DNA of 64,000 nt from Globomyces pollinis-pini (Eukaryota; Chytridiomycota; Chytridiomycetes; Rhizophydiales; Globomycetaceae): assembly GCA_025399215.1 (NCBI GenBank), contig MU621105.1, forward strand, positions 61,367-125,366, in the 5' to 3' direction. The notes beneath the pieces are model-generated. The model did no database searches. It saw nothing but the letters and a program-made list of their open reading frames with translations, and was not told the origin of the DNA. Below, piece after piece: positions 24,318-34,846 of this stretch (position 1 is its first letter; the number at the start of each line of letters is the position of its first letter). The position numbers and the translations under genes are program-made.

Positions 24318-25512
24318 ATGAATGAGAAAGAAGAAGGTTTCAATAGTTTATTATCGGTGAATTCTTTTGGTTCATTTTGGCTGATGAAATCAGGTGTTAC
24401 ACTTTCTTTTTTGTTTCCAAACAGAGCTGTAGGTGCGAAATTGTGCAATTTTGATGGTTGCTCAAAGAGCAAGTATGCAGCGTTTGATTATTGTGGGCGA
24501 ACTCATGCTGAAGAGGCATTGAAGAAGAATGGAAAACAAGTGAAATTGCCTTCTGGACCTTGCTATAAATGCAAATTAGATTCTTGTAGTGCTGTGGTTT
24601 TCTATGATCAAGCGTTAGGTAGAGTTCATGACTTTTGTTCCTTTACACATGCTCAAAAATACAAAGCTTTGAACCCTCCAAACCCAAATGCTTTGAATGC
24701 TACCAGTCTGCCAGTCTGTTCTTTACCTGGCTGTATTACAAAAGTGTATGTGGATGAATCTACTGGTGAACCATTTGATTATTGTGGACGAACTCACGCG
24801 TTTCGGCTCAACAACGGAGTCTATTACCTGTTACAGAACCACATATGGATCGAGTTTTCAAGGGTGACTCTTGGGAATTGGGATTGTTAACTAGAAAACA
24901 TCGAGAATATCTGCCTTTGGCACAATATTTCACTTCCAATTGGTTAAAGACAGATTCAACCCCAACAGTGGAGAGAATCTATAAGATCACACCTCCTACT
25001 GCTGTCCAAGAAGCATACCGATCTAAATCTATTACAAATAATCGAATGAAACTATTCCATGGCTCAAAAATGTCCGAGACATGCTCATTTGGTATCAAAT
25101 TAAACAAGGCTCCTTGTACTCTTGATGATTGCTCTATGTGTCAAATTGCAAAACATGGATTCAAACTGGCCAAAGCTGGATCGAACAGGTACCCTATCAA
25201 CCTACGTTACGGTTTTGGACTTTACTTTTCACCATGCTCAGGGTAGTAATTTATACTTAATATGCCAGAAAAAGTAACGACTATGTCGGCAAAGATGAAA
25301 ATCATTCTGGTAAAGTGTTTCGTGTTATGTATGTCTGCGAAGTTGCTTTAGGTAACGTTTACGAAACAACAAAATTGTTTGATGAGAAACCCACAGAGTA
25401 TGATTCTGTTCATGGTAAAGCATCCCCTGGAGCTTTGAATTATGATGAATATGTTGTTTATGATGAGAAATGTGCCATTCCCACCCATGCCATTGTGTAC
25501 AGTTTACGCTAA
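24318..25512 (+). CDS. PARP-type ADP-ribosyltransferase with three N-terminal C-x4-C...C-x3-H zinc fingers
   Basis: Start taken at ATG 24318. The N-terminal half holds three similar modules (about 24443-24505, 24560-24650, 24716-24800), each with C-x4-C, a 10- or 16-residue spacer, then C-x3-H in a YCGRTHA or FCSFTHA context. The C-terminal half is a PARP catalytic fold: KLFHGSK (His of the triad), RYGFGLYFSP (Tyr) and LNYDEYVVYDE (Glu at the position of PARP1 E988), so the H-Y-E triad for chain formation is intact. Two breaks: an intron 25244-25269 (phase fits) and a frame change near 24800 that only a 20-nt GT...AG segment (24800-24819) repairs. NAD-dependent ADP-ribosylation is expected; targets unknown. 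Similar finger-PARP architectures occur in fungi. Confidence 0.78.
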
Positions 25513-25951
25513 ACCACCAATAAAATTGAATTAGCGTTCAAGTTCAGAGTATTAACATACTTGAAATATTATACTACATTTTAATAGCATGTAAAGGACA
25601 CGGAGTAGAACGCGTGTTGAGTAAAGAACAAGTTGAATGAAATTGAATAGTTATTATTTGTTATTCAAGTATCAGAAACGGATGACCAAATTGATTTTCC
25701 ACTTTTTTCAGTGGGGGAGAGATTGGATCTTGCTAGGGAATGCCAGTAACATAAATGCCAGTGCTTCTGATGATCGATAGAGTAATAGAATAATACAAGT
25801 AAGGATGAATTAGTAACCAGAATGATTTTATTAAGATGGTAAATGAGAATGACTAAGGTGCGTTGTCAATGAGCCGGTGGCGTGGTACACAAAATAGACA
25901 GATGAAAACTAAGAAACTAAATCAAACAACAACAAACAATAACTGATAATT
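25513..25951. promoter_or_regulatory. Intergenic region upstream of the GATA factor
   Basis: The 439 bases hold the 3' end of the PARP gene (an AATAAA-like signal at about 25520) and presumably the GATA-factor promoter. Composition is slightly G-richer around 25710-25870. An ACGCGT hexamer occurs at about 25609. No ORF, RNA gene or repeat is convincing. Confidence 0.3.
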
Positions 25952-27631
25952 ATGACTTCTTTTGGAAACAAGTACGATCAGATTAATATCAAAAATAACG
26001 ACTTGGAAAAAGAATGTTGGGAGTTGGCTACTTGGTTACTACTCTCCCTTTCATCCATTCCTTCTATCCCTCTTATCTCTCCAATCGTACTTAAAAAAGA
26101 TGATAATTTGGCCCCTGATTTATTACAGGAATCTCCAAAATTATCTCCTGTTAAACCTCCCCTTACTCCTCCTTTATCACTATCTTTACCTCCTAAAATC
26201 TCACTTAAACGTCAATCTGATTCGCTTTCTCCTCCTGAAAAGAAAGTTAAACTTTCGCCTGTTTATACTCCAATCTCTCCCACTCCTACCACCAATATTA
26301 ACCCTTTCAATCTTATCTCTCCTACCACTACAATCACTGCAAATAACTCAATCAAAAATGCACCAAAGAACAATCACAAAAACAGACGACATTTGGTTCG
26401 ACAATGTTCTCACTGTCTTACTACCGTATCTCCCCTCTGGAGATATGGTCCTCCTGGATACAACACTCTCTGTAATGCCTGCGGTGTTAAATGGAAACGA
26501 GGATCGATCTTGACTCATGTTCAACCACTTGAAAATCGCAATCACAACAAAGGGTCCAAGTCCACGATCAAAAACCCCTTTAAACCATCTGACAAGCCTG
26601 TTATTTGTCAAAAAGAAAATGGGGACAATAATAATGATTTGGTTGATCAAGAAAATTTAGATCCTTGTAGTGACCGTGTAACTGACCAACGAGATGAAGG
26701 TGGAAAGAACACAGATCACTTGAATTCTCGAAAAGTAGATCACAATGGTCATCCATTATCAATCGATAAAGAAACGACAAACGTTATCATGACCGAAAAG
26801 AAAATAGATTACAAGGAAAAACCAAAACCAACCCTTTTGGAAACAAACGGCTCAAAATCACAATCGAATAGACCTTTAAAAATGCTCTCTGTTGTGGATA
26901 TGAATCAGATTCGCCATCCACTTCATATATCCAAAATGCTCTTCAAGTCAATGCGCAAGTCCCGAACACGTGCACTTGGTGCTTCTTGTGATTCTGTCAC
27001 TCGCTATGCTAATGACCACCCTTTGGCTGATGCCAGTTCATTAACGAATGTCAAAGATACACTTTTAGAAAAACAAGAACCTTCGGATCCTCCAAGTGAC
27101 ATAGCTCTTGACGTCGTTGGTGATGTAGACAGTACAGATTCGGATGATCTTGGGTCTTTAAACGAGACCCATACAGAAGAAATTTCAAATGATTTGGATA
27201 GTTTGGATACTGTCCAGAAACGTCCTGAAGTGTTTCGGGATACGTGTGCCCGATTAATACCCTACTGTGTCTTTAGACGCTTTAAATCTGATCATTACGT
27301 CGAAACTCTCAGCATTCCTTTGCCAAAAACCATTCCCTATCCGTCCACTCAACAACCTGAACTAGACCCTAATCCTCCTATATCCTGCCAACCCACACTC
27401 CCACATTTCTATCCGTCCCCATCCGCCTTGTCACTCACCGAGCGCATTCAGTATGTCAAAGAGCACGTGGTGCACTTGAATGCTCCACGTGTAGCGATGC
27501 TGATGAAGATTCTAGATCCATGGAGCCAAGAGCTTGATTATGCTTTAACACACAAAACAGATGGTGTTTTGGATCTCAACAATTTGGATGAAGAAACTTG
27601 GGACCGTATTTTTGTAGTTGTGGGTGGTTGA
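25952..27631 (+). CDS. GATA-type zinc-finger transcription factor
   Basis: Single uninterrupted frame of 559 residues, unusual here where most genes have introns. One GATA finger lies at residues 150-178: C-x2-C-x18-C-x2-C with TTVSPLWRYGPPGYNTLCNACG, followed by the basic VKWKRGS tail. The x18 spacing and the SPLWR core are those of the fungal white-collar/SREP-like finger class. The N-terminal 140 residues are Pro/Ser/Leu-rich with a KRQS...PPEKKVKLS basic patch that could be a nuclear signal. The central part is Ser/Asp-rich. The last 60 residues contain a SLTERIQYVKEHV...LMKILDPWSQE helical region. It should bind WGATAR sites; regulon unknown. Confidence 0.88.
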   Translation: MTSFGNKYDQINIKNNDLEKECWELATWLLLSLSSIPSIPLISPIVLKKDDNLAPDLLQESPKLSPVKPPLTPPLSLSLPPKISLKRQSDSLSPPEKKVKLSPVYTPISPTPTTNINPFNLISPTTTITANNSIKNAPKNNHKNRRHLVRQCSHCLTTVSPLWRYGPPGYNTLCNACGVKWKRGSILTHVQPLENRNHNKGSKSTIKNPFKPSDKPVICQKENGDNNNDLVDQENLDPCSDRVTDQRDEGGKNTDHLNSRKVDHNGHPLSIDKETTNVIMTEKKIDYKEKPKPTLLETNGSKSQSNRPLKMLSVVDMNQIRHPLHISKMLFKSMRKSRTRALGASCDSVTRYANDHPLADASSLTNVKDTLLEKQEPSDPPSDIALDVVGDVDSTDSDDLGSLNETHTEEISNDLDSLDTVQKRPEVFRDTCARLIPYCVFRRFKSDHYVETLSIPLPKTIPYPSTQQPELDPNPPISCQPTLPHFYPSPSALSLTERIQYVKEHVVHLNAPRVAMLMKILDPWSQELDYALTHKTDGVLDLNNLDEETWDRIFVVVGG

Positions 27632-27781
27632 AATAATGTTTTTTATAGCTTATTTAATATGAAGAATTCTACTCCTGTACATTACCATTTTATGTTTTTT
27701 GAGTTTATAAGATGCAGTCCTTTTATATTGAATTGCATTGGTTTTCGATTTTTTTCCACTCTGTCAAAGATAAATTAGTGA

Positions 27782-29237
27782 ATGATAATTGAGCAATTGA
27801 CGCAGATAAAGCAACTCGGATTGACAATGAAGATGGATTCGAAGACTCGAATAGAGATCAACAACCATTCCATTACAATTCATGAATCAGACAAATCAAC
27901 AACGATTCAAGGTTTACAACTCATTCCCAATCAGATTCAATACACTCATCAATCAGCAACACTTCAATTACAGATTAAAATGAATGAGCTACAAGAAGCT
28001 GGTCAAACCCCTCAACCTGAACCAAACGTTACAACACTTCAATGTCACCAATGTTGCAATTTACTAACAGATGAATTAAAGTTTGATAAACGATTATCGT
28101 TACCAACAGATTATTGGTTTGAAATGTCGGAATGCTGGGCATGTCATAAAGAAGATTATTCAAACTTACCTGGACAAGTACAAATCATGATTTTAAATTT
28201 ATTTTTTAGATGGGTGGAATGATTTTACCACAATTGAATGTTTTGCTTGTTGGAGTATCGTATTACCTCTTGCATCCGTTGAATATGGATACGAATCGCG
28301 TACGGCTACATTATACTGGTAGAGAGGTAGGATACCATTAATCATATTACCATTGTTACTTCATTACGGACTTTTATTTAGAATGTGCTTGATACAAGTT
28401 TTATCAGTACTGATACACAGGTCCTAAATTAACCTTTGTAACGTCTACAAAACTTTATTTTGATAGTAATTCCATAAAGTCTACACTCGTTATACATACC
28501 ACCTATTTTTTTACTTGTTTATTTGCTTGATTAATATTTGGTCATTAACATTGTAGAGTACATTCAAATCCAATCGATGGGTTCAAATTCAATGTAATCG
28601 ATGTTTATATCCTATTGGTGATGCATTTATGGATCCAAACAGTCCAATCAATAATACTGGTAATAATGATCATCACCATTTAGTTTTAGACATTAAAAAT
28701 GTAACTATTTTCAAGATGTTCAAGTATGGAGTGGATGTATTTGGGAAAGAAAATGGAGTATTGATACGTAATCCGTACAAATCATTTTCATATTATTTTA
28801 TCCAAGATTTGATTGAATCTATCAAAGCGCACGCTAATTATCGATTTTTGCTTGCTGATGAAATGAATGGAACTCCGATGATGATGGTATTCATGATTGC
28901 ACTTATTATAGTTGTGGGTGTTGAATTGGAACTCACATCTTGGAGTATTGAAAGAAATGGATATTGAAAAAGATAACGATAAGAAAAACTACACTGTGCA
29001 ATTCACACAAGGGGTAAAATTATTATACTGTTTGGCAGTGGATAAGATAGAGTAATATTTGGTTGTTAATAGGTTAGATTAGTACCCGTTTGGCAAATGG
29101 ATCGACGTGTTGAACAGTTACAATATACGAATGATTGTTTAGTAGAATTGATGTTGTCGTTCCAGAAGCGAACACAACAGATGGCATTACAACAACAAAC
29201 CTTGAATGGATTTCAAGTTGTATTTTATGAACTTTAA
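27782..29237 (+). CDS. UBE3D: UBE3D-like (HECT-like) E3 ubiquitin ligase
   Basis: Starts ATG 27782 (MIIEQL) and ends TAA 29237, with about five introns. The match to human UBE3D (IPR019193 family) is in the Cys-containing centre and the ends: CHQCCNLLTDELKFDKRLSLP, YWFEMSECWACHK, GGMILPQLNVLLVGVSYYLLHP, a WVQIQCNRCLYPIGDAF element, then GTPMMMLWVLN and the C-terminal NGFQVVFYEL. UBE3D was described as binding the E2 UBCH10 and cyclin B, although it also appears to be linked to mRNA 3' processing. One intron (28421-28556) would be 136 nt, far longer than the rest; a tiny exon may be hidden in it. Weakly conserved family, so confidence is moderate. Confidence 0.75.
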
Positions 29238-29602
29238 TTTATTTCTTTGTATACCACTCACTAATTTATACTTTCATACTGAATTTGAGAGATGCGGTTG
29301 TGTTCCAGATAAGGAAAGGGGGTTAAAGATTCGAAAAGGAGTTTTTATAATAGTCCTATTTACATAGTGTTGACATAGTACTACCATAGGACAATATAGT
29401 GGCTTCTTTTGTGTTGGATTAGAAATGTACCAGATACAAACAAAGCGAGACGATTAACTGCAATGAGCTTATGAAGTTGATCATCTCCTCCCATAAGCAA
29501 CTCTTGACTCTCCTTTATTGATTCCCATACAAATAGTGGTCTATTTTGTATTTTTGTTTGTCGTTCCTTGTGGCTGTTTGTTTCGCTTTATTCTTTAACC
29601 GA
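29238..29602. promoter_or_regulatory. Intergenic region upstream of NIPA paralogue 1
   Basis: The 365 bases contain T-rich and pyrimidine-rich sequence towards the NIPA start. The open frame reaching back to 29546 begins at TTG and encodes a hydrophobic stretch; because paralogue 3 begins with a signal-like hydrophobic segment, an upstream ATG exon joined by an intron cannot be excluded. Confidence 0.3.
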
Positions 29603-31025
29603 ATGACAATTGTGGGTGGACCTCTCTCTGCTGTTCCTGACTGGTATCATGCTGTTGGAACTTTACTAGCACTTGGGTCCGGTCTGTTTATTGGTGTTTC
29701 CTTGATTTTACAGAAAAAAGGGTTGCTTGATACTGAACCATTAGCTGCTGAGACTGGAAATGAACACGCTTACTTGAAAAGTAGAACTTGGTGGCTAGGA
29801 ATGCTCTTCAGTATTTTGTTCCTGCTTTAACGTCATAGTGGCCATTGGTGAACTATCAAATTTAGCTGCTTATGCTTTTTCACCTGCAATCATAGTTACT
29901 CCCTTAGGTGCCGTAAGTGTCATTGTCAGTGCTATTCTATCCGTCTTCTTTCTCAATGAAAAATTGAATTTCAGTGGTGTATGTGGTTTAATTTTGTGTA
30001 TCATTGGATCAACAATCATCGTTTTTCATGGCCCAACTTCTACAGCTACTCAAACTATTCCGGAATTTTATGATGCTGTCTTACGTCCTGGATTTATTTG
30101 TTATGCAATTTTTTCTGCTATACTTCTTGTATGGTTGGTTGTTTACATTGCCCCCTTGTATGGAAAAACGCAACCAGTTGTTTACTTATCTATCACTTCT
30201 ATTGGAGGTGCTTTCTTGGTAAATGCTGCACAAGGTATGATATTATAAGAATTGTTTTTGATTTTCTCTCATTTAGGTTTCGGTTCGTCCATTGTATACA
30301 CAACTAGACATTGGGAAGATGACAATCAGTTTAGATACTGGGGATTTTATCCATTAACGGCATTTATTGGTCTTTCGGCAGTATTTCAAATTCATTATTT
30401 AAACTTGTCATTGTTATACTTTTCAAATTCAATCGTTACACCAGTCAACTATGTCTTTTTTGCAAGTTTCACCATCATCACCTCAGCTGTATTATATCAA
30501 GGTTTCAATGTACCAAACACAGTCACTGGTTTGACTGTCATTCTAGGATTTTTAGTCATTGTCATTGGAGTAGCATTACTGTTTCAGTATAATTTAAAAC
30601 TAAACAAATTGGCTCAGCAAGTTGCATTACAAAATATATCTCAACATTCGGATCCAAATGATTCGATTGTGGCTAGTACAGTAAATGCTTTGAATGAACC
30701 AGCTACTGATCAAGATCCAATAACAATGATGATTGAGAGTTTTCCTTTCAGGCAAACTGGTGCAACTCGATCAATGACCGTCCCAGCTGTGGCTATGTCT
30801 GCAACCTTTCCAAATCGTTCCACACCACAAGTTCATCAAACTGGAGTGACCAAAACAGAACTCAAAACTTCACCTGCCATATTAGAGTATGGAAGTATTA
30901 TATCTGATAAAGAATTTAATACAAGTACTGCCCTTTTGAATGGATCGACTTCCAAAGGTGATGGTTCTGATCCTAGTGAATTGGAAGTTGATTTGTCCAG
31001 ATCGAAATCTAATCCGTTTCCATAA
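29603..31025 (+). CDS. NIPA-family magnesium transporter, paralogue 1
   Basis: Start at ATG 29603 and stop TAA 31025; introns at about 29801-29828 (28 nt) and 30235-30277. The nine-helix DMT-like fold of NIPA/DUF803 is complete: GLFIGVSLILQKKGLLDT, ETGNEHAYLKSRTWWLGM, IGELSNLAAYAFSPAIIVTPLGA (the strongest family motif), NEKLNFSGVCGLILC, HGPTS, QPVVYLSITSIGGAF and SIVTPVNYVFFASFTI. The last 150 residues are a soluble, Ser/Thr-rich tail. NIPA proteins move Mg2+ at plasma and endosomal membranes. Two further copies lie at 47.5-50.5 kb on the opposite strand; this copy differs from both in its tail. Confidence 0.92.
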
Positions 31026-31139
31026 TCTTGTAGACTATAATTCGATTTATTCAACTAAATCTAAAGCACTCTAATAAAATAAACTTCTGATAGAAACGGT
31101 TTTTTTAATTATATATAGTCTATTAATAGGAATGCATAT

Positions 31140-32230
31140 CTACTGCATATAGGTGTATGAAGCTAACATTAGTTGAAAAGATTTTACCAATTATAACAAT
31201 CAAGGAGCCAACAAAGAACTGACTATTGATAATAAAATCGAACAAGAAGACACTCAGAACGGATGACAGTACCATTGACACCCCTGTAGCAATTCCTTTC
31301 ACAATACTATCAGCATATCTAAAGTTTGAATTAATAATCATCATTCAATTACTTGACCACTACCGCACATGTTAATCCTCCCAAGGCTTGATTAGCAATG
31401 GCAATCCAAGTCCAGACCGAATATCCTTGAAAGAATCCATCTTCAATAATTTGAGCTCCATCTACATAACAAACTAAAAGATTATCAAAACAATTCGAAA
31501 ATACTTGCAAAAAAGAATCCTGGTATAATACTGAATAAACTTAATTGAATGTTTCGTACAAACAATGATATTGTTTTTCCTTTCAATGCAGCTTCAAACC
31601 TATTTAAAGTTAATAAGATACTTGAATATACCAAATAGCGGTAAAACCTGATAGCATTGTAGCAGATACAACAGCCATAAAACCTAATGACCTATTCTCA
31701 GATTCATGTTGGACCAATCCAGATTCTGCCAAGGTCACCATTACAATACCACACATGATTGCAAATAAAGATGTCCATTTCGTTTTAGACAAATGAGTTT
31801 TCAAAATCATAACAGAAAAAATAGCAGTAATTGGTAATTTCAATTGAGCAGTGACTTGAAAAGTTGCAGCATCCAGATTGGAAATAGCTACGAAATTGAT
31901 CAAGTTTTGAACGAAATAGAGTACAGCAGGTACCATCATCTTTAACCAATCCGATTCTGCTCCAAGAATATCTTGATAAAGAAGTGATAAACTCCACTTT
32001 TCTTCTGTAAATAAATAACCAATGAGACTGAGGATTAATTTTGATAATTCCGTTAATATGACTACAGTTGATGGTAAGTATTTCTGTCCTGGTAAAGTTC
32101 TAGAATGCCTTAACACTAAAATCAAGGAGGATGTTTGTGCGATCAAGACAACAAAAGCAATTTTGGAGATACTGATTCCTAAAATCCGGTAAGTTGGTTT
32201 CGCCAATTTTGGTTCAATTTCCTTCACCAT
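31140..32230 (-). CDS. SLC35A-type nucleotide-sugar transporter (UDP-Gal/UDP-GlcNAc class)
   Basis: Starts ATG 32230-32228 (MVKEIEPKLAKPTYR) and ends TAG at 31140 once the last 26-nt intron is removed; reading through instead would end at 31123. About five introns. Ten hydrophobic helices with SLC35A hallmarks: a long first helix ending in LVLRHSRT, VVILTELSKLILS, VPAVLYFVQNLINFVAISNLDAATFQVTAQLKLPITA (the diagnostic block, positions about 95-135), [43 protein letters not shown] and an LIVIIASYTY end. It imports a nucleotide sugar into the Golgi in exchange for UMP, supplying glycosyltransferases such as the GT34-GT25 fusion next door. Confidence 0.92.
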
Positions 32231-32632
32231 TTTGTTTTTTTTTGTTGTTGTTTGTGGTGAGAAAGTTCCCAGTTAGTTTGACGTACAACATCAAACCTGT
32301 GGCTTTTTGGTTGAAACGTGAGAATTTGGTGACTAATGGTTTTAGCCTTATAGTCCTTGGTAGAGTTGAAAGTGAGCTAATTACCTCGTGTAATTGGAAT
32401 TTACACGAGGATCATGTTGTATTTCTAATGATCGTTCCCATAGACCCAATCTGTTGATGTGGCATATTTGGTATTTGGTGCCTCGTCTAATACCAAAAAT
32501 TCAATTAGTGCAAATCGGTAGCTTTTATAACCTTTACTTTACTGTCTGTTAAGGTCTGGTAAATTTCCAGAATTTCATTATCTAAATTCAAGGAACCAAT
32601 TCAAAAAGACCAATCATAGTACACGTATTTTA
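32231..32632. promoter_or_regulatory. Intergenic region between the sugar transporter and the GT fusion
   Basis: The 402 bases lie between the transporter start and the fusion stop, so they include the transporter promoter. The plus-strand open frame 32194-32457 overlaps the transporter start and looks non-coding. The only distinct structure is the perfect hairpin listed separately. Confidence 0.3.
32384..32410. repeat. Perfect 10-bp inverted repeat (hairpin)
   Basis: Arms CCTCGTGTAA (32384-32393) and TTACACGAGG (32401-32410) are exact reverse complements around a 7-base loop. It sits about 155 bases upstream of the sugar-transporter ATG and about 225 bases beyond it lies the stop of the next gene. 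It could be a dimeric activator site or a chance palindrome. Confidence 0.6.
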
Positions 32633-34699
32633 TTAATCTGTTGCCAGTTGATGCTTAACATGTAAATTATAGGACGAAAAATCTAATCTGCTCTTGTATT
32701 CAATGGGTTCATCATCATAATCTGATATATATAAATCCAAACTTTTAGTACGTGATAAATCATCAACTAACATTGGTGTGATGGCATATCCCGTAAAAAA
32801 CCCATTGTTGATATACTGTGCTATCAATTTGTCAATATCTAATCCTGATTCCATCCCACTCTTAAAAATTGCTGTAAATGCCTTTTTCGATAATCCATAT
32901 GCAATGTTTTTGAGTTTAATATCTTGATTAGGTTTGATCGACCGGAGATTTGCCATTGGATCACCACCAAGATATTGGTGAAAATCATCATTTCTCCAAT
33001 GGAGTGCAACATAATCCCAGTCTATGATTAATTAAATACAGACAAGATTTACCTGGTGGAAGGGTTGGAATAATCATATTTAGTACAGCAGAACTAGAAA
33101 CACTCCAATCCGTTTCTTCTTCTACAATCAAAATACTTGAATGATTCATTGAAATCGCATGTTCGAGGATCAAAAGGGTCTCAACTGACTTTACAATATT
33201 ATCACTAATAATTATGTTTGGAAATATAATCTACCTTGGTAAATAATTCGGATGTTTGGCTTTCCAACTATCAATACGTGGTGATCCGGTTTGAATGGAA
33301 AAGATGGTCGAGAAGTTGACTCCCATAGACTTGAGTATCATGGAAATTGATTTATAGCCTTTGGAGGTGAAATCGGATACAATAACATAAACGAACCCAA
33401 ACCCTAATTCATTATTGTCATTCACCACTGTTAACATATCCGCTCGATTTTTGGGTACTGTCAAGTATTTTTTAAGGTCTGCATCCGTTTTGACACATAC
33501 TAATCCCCAACACTGGATTTGTTCAGTAATCGGTCTTTGAACATCAAATTCAATGTCAAAGTCAATATTTTCTTTCATATTAGTCTTCTTTCGGTAGTAT
33601 TCAACACGATCTTTCTGGGGACCTGGAAAATGCAAGCTGATTACTTCTTTATCATATGCCTCATAACAATCCGAGTATGTATGAATTCCATCTGGTGGTG
33701 TCACGTAGGTCATATTTCTCCAAGTGTGATCCTTCATCATATCTTCTAGAGCAGTTTGCTCAGGATTGGGTTTCAACCGGTAAGAATCATATGTATTCTT
33801 CCATGCTTCTAAAAACTTAAATCCGTCGGGTGTGTTTCTAACAGCAAAAAATCCACTTCTAACGGTATGATATCGCTCTGCGATTCCAGTACATTCTAAT
33901 ACCATGGCTAGCGATTGATCATCACTTGCTTTTTTTAACCATTCATCAACCAAAGACTTTTCAAAATTCATAAACAACACGTCGATATCTGTCCAAATTA
34001 CCCATTCGAACCCCACTTTCAAGTAATGCTTGATAACATCCATTTTCCCCCAATAAGCTGCTTTATTGTGAGTATCCACCATATGATTGTTCCGAAAGAA
34101 GAATGGAATTCCATGATGATGTGTATAGGATGCAATGTTTGACATTGTTTTACGTGCAGTTTGTAAGTATAAATCTTCACTAAAGTATATTTTATGATCC
34201 TAAGCGAATATTAGAGTCAATTAGTTACTTTGTTCGTCTGCGGTGCATAATAGGTGACCATTGCGACTTTACTAGCATCCAACTTAATTGGTATTCTAGG
34301 TAATGGAATTTTTGTTACCAAAGTTCCATGATTTTGAATATCCAATTTTATAGTTACCAAATAACCTTCATGTTGAGTTGAACCAAAATTAGAGATAGAG
34401 TTATTGATATTGGTATGGACGACAGAAGATCCTCCATAAACAATATCTGAAACTCCCAGTGGATCATCAAATACACCAAGAGATAGTTCATCAATACCGT
34501 GAAACACTAGTTTTCCTTGAAATGTTGCATCGACGATGACTTCGGTGAGTGGTCGGTTGAGAAAAGGAAGGAAACAGTACCCACTTACTACCAGAACAAT
34601 AGAGATAAATGAAAGTAACAAACTTCTCGTTCTAATATGCTTGAAATGCTTCATTTTCAAATTTGATAGAAGATCAAAAAACGCGTAAGCAACCGTCAT
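32633..34699 (-). CDS. Type II membrane GT34-GT25 two-domain glycosyltransferase
   Basis: Starts ATG 34699 and ends TAA at 32633; three introns of 26-31 nt. Residues about 25-45 form a signal anchor (LLLSFISIVLVVSGYCFLPF), then a stem. The first catalytic domain resembles GT34 (GMA12/MNN10 galactosyl/mannosyltransferases): NIASYTHHHGIPFFFRN, YWGKMDVIKHYL, WVIWTDIDVLFMN (DxD-type metal motif), RSGFFAVRN, FLEAWK, EQTALEDMM and a His in HFPGP. The second domain resembles GT25 (procollagen Gal-transferase/LPS family): FVYVIVSDFTSKGYKSI, IFSIQTGSP, ILEHAISMNHSSILIVEEE (E/D-rich acceptor-metal site), LPPDWDYVALHW. Golgi lumenal action is inferred. Acceptor is unknown. About 660 residues. Confidence 0.82.
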
Positions 34700-34846
34700 T
34701 TCAACACAGTATCATTGGTTTAATATGATAAACAATATACATTTCAATTAATACTCATTATTTCAAAATATTTTTGCCGTTATTAATGGAGTATCTAGGT
34801 ATAAAACTAAATAAAAACTTTTATTGAAGTGACATAAAATCATTAA

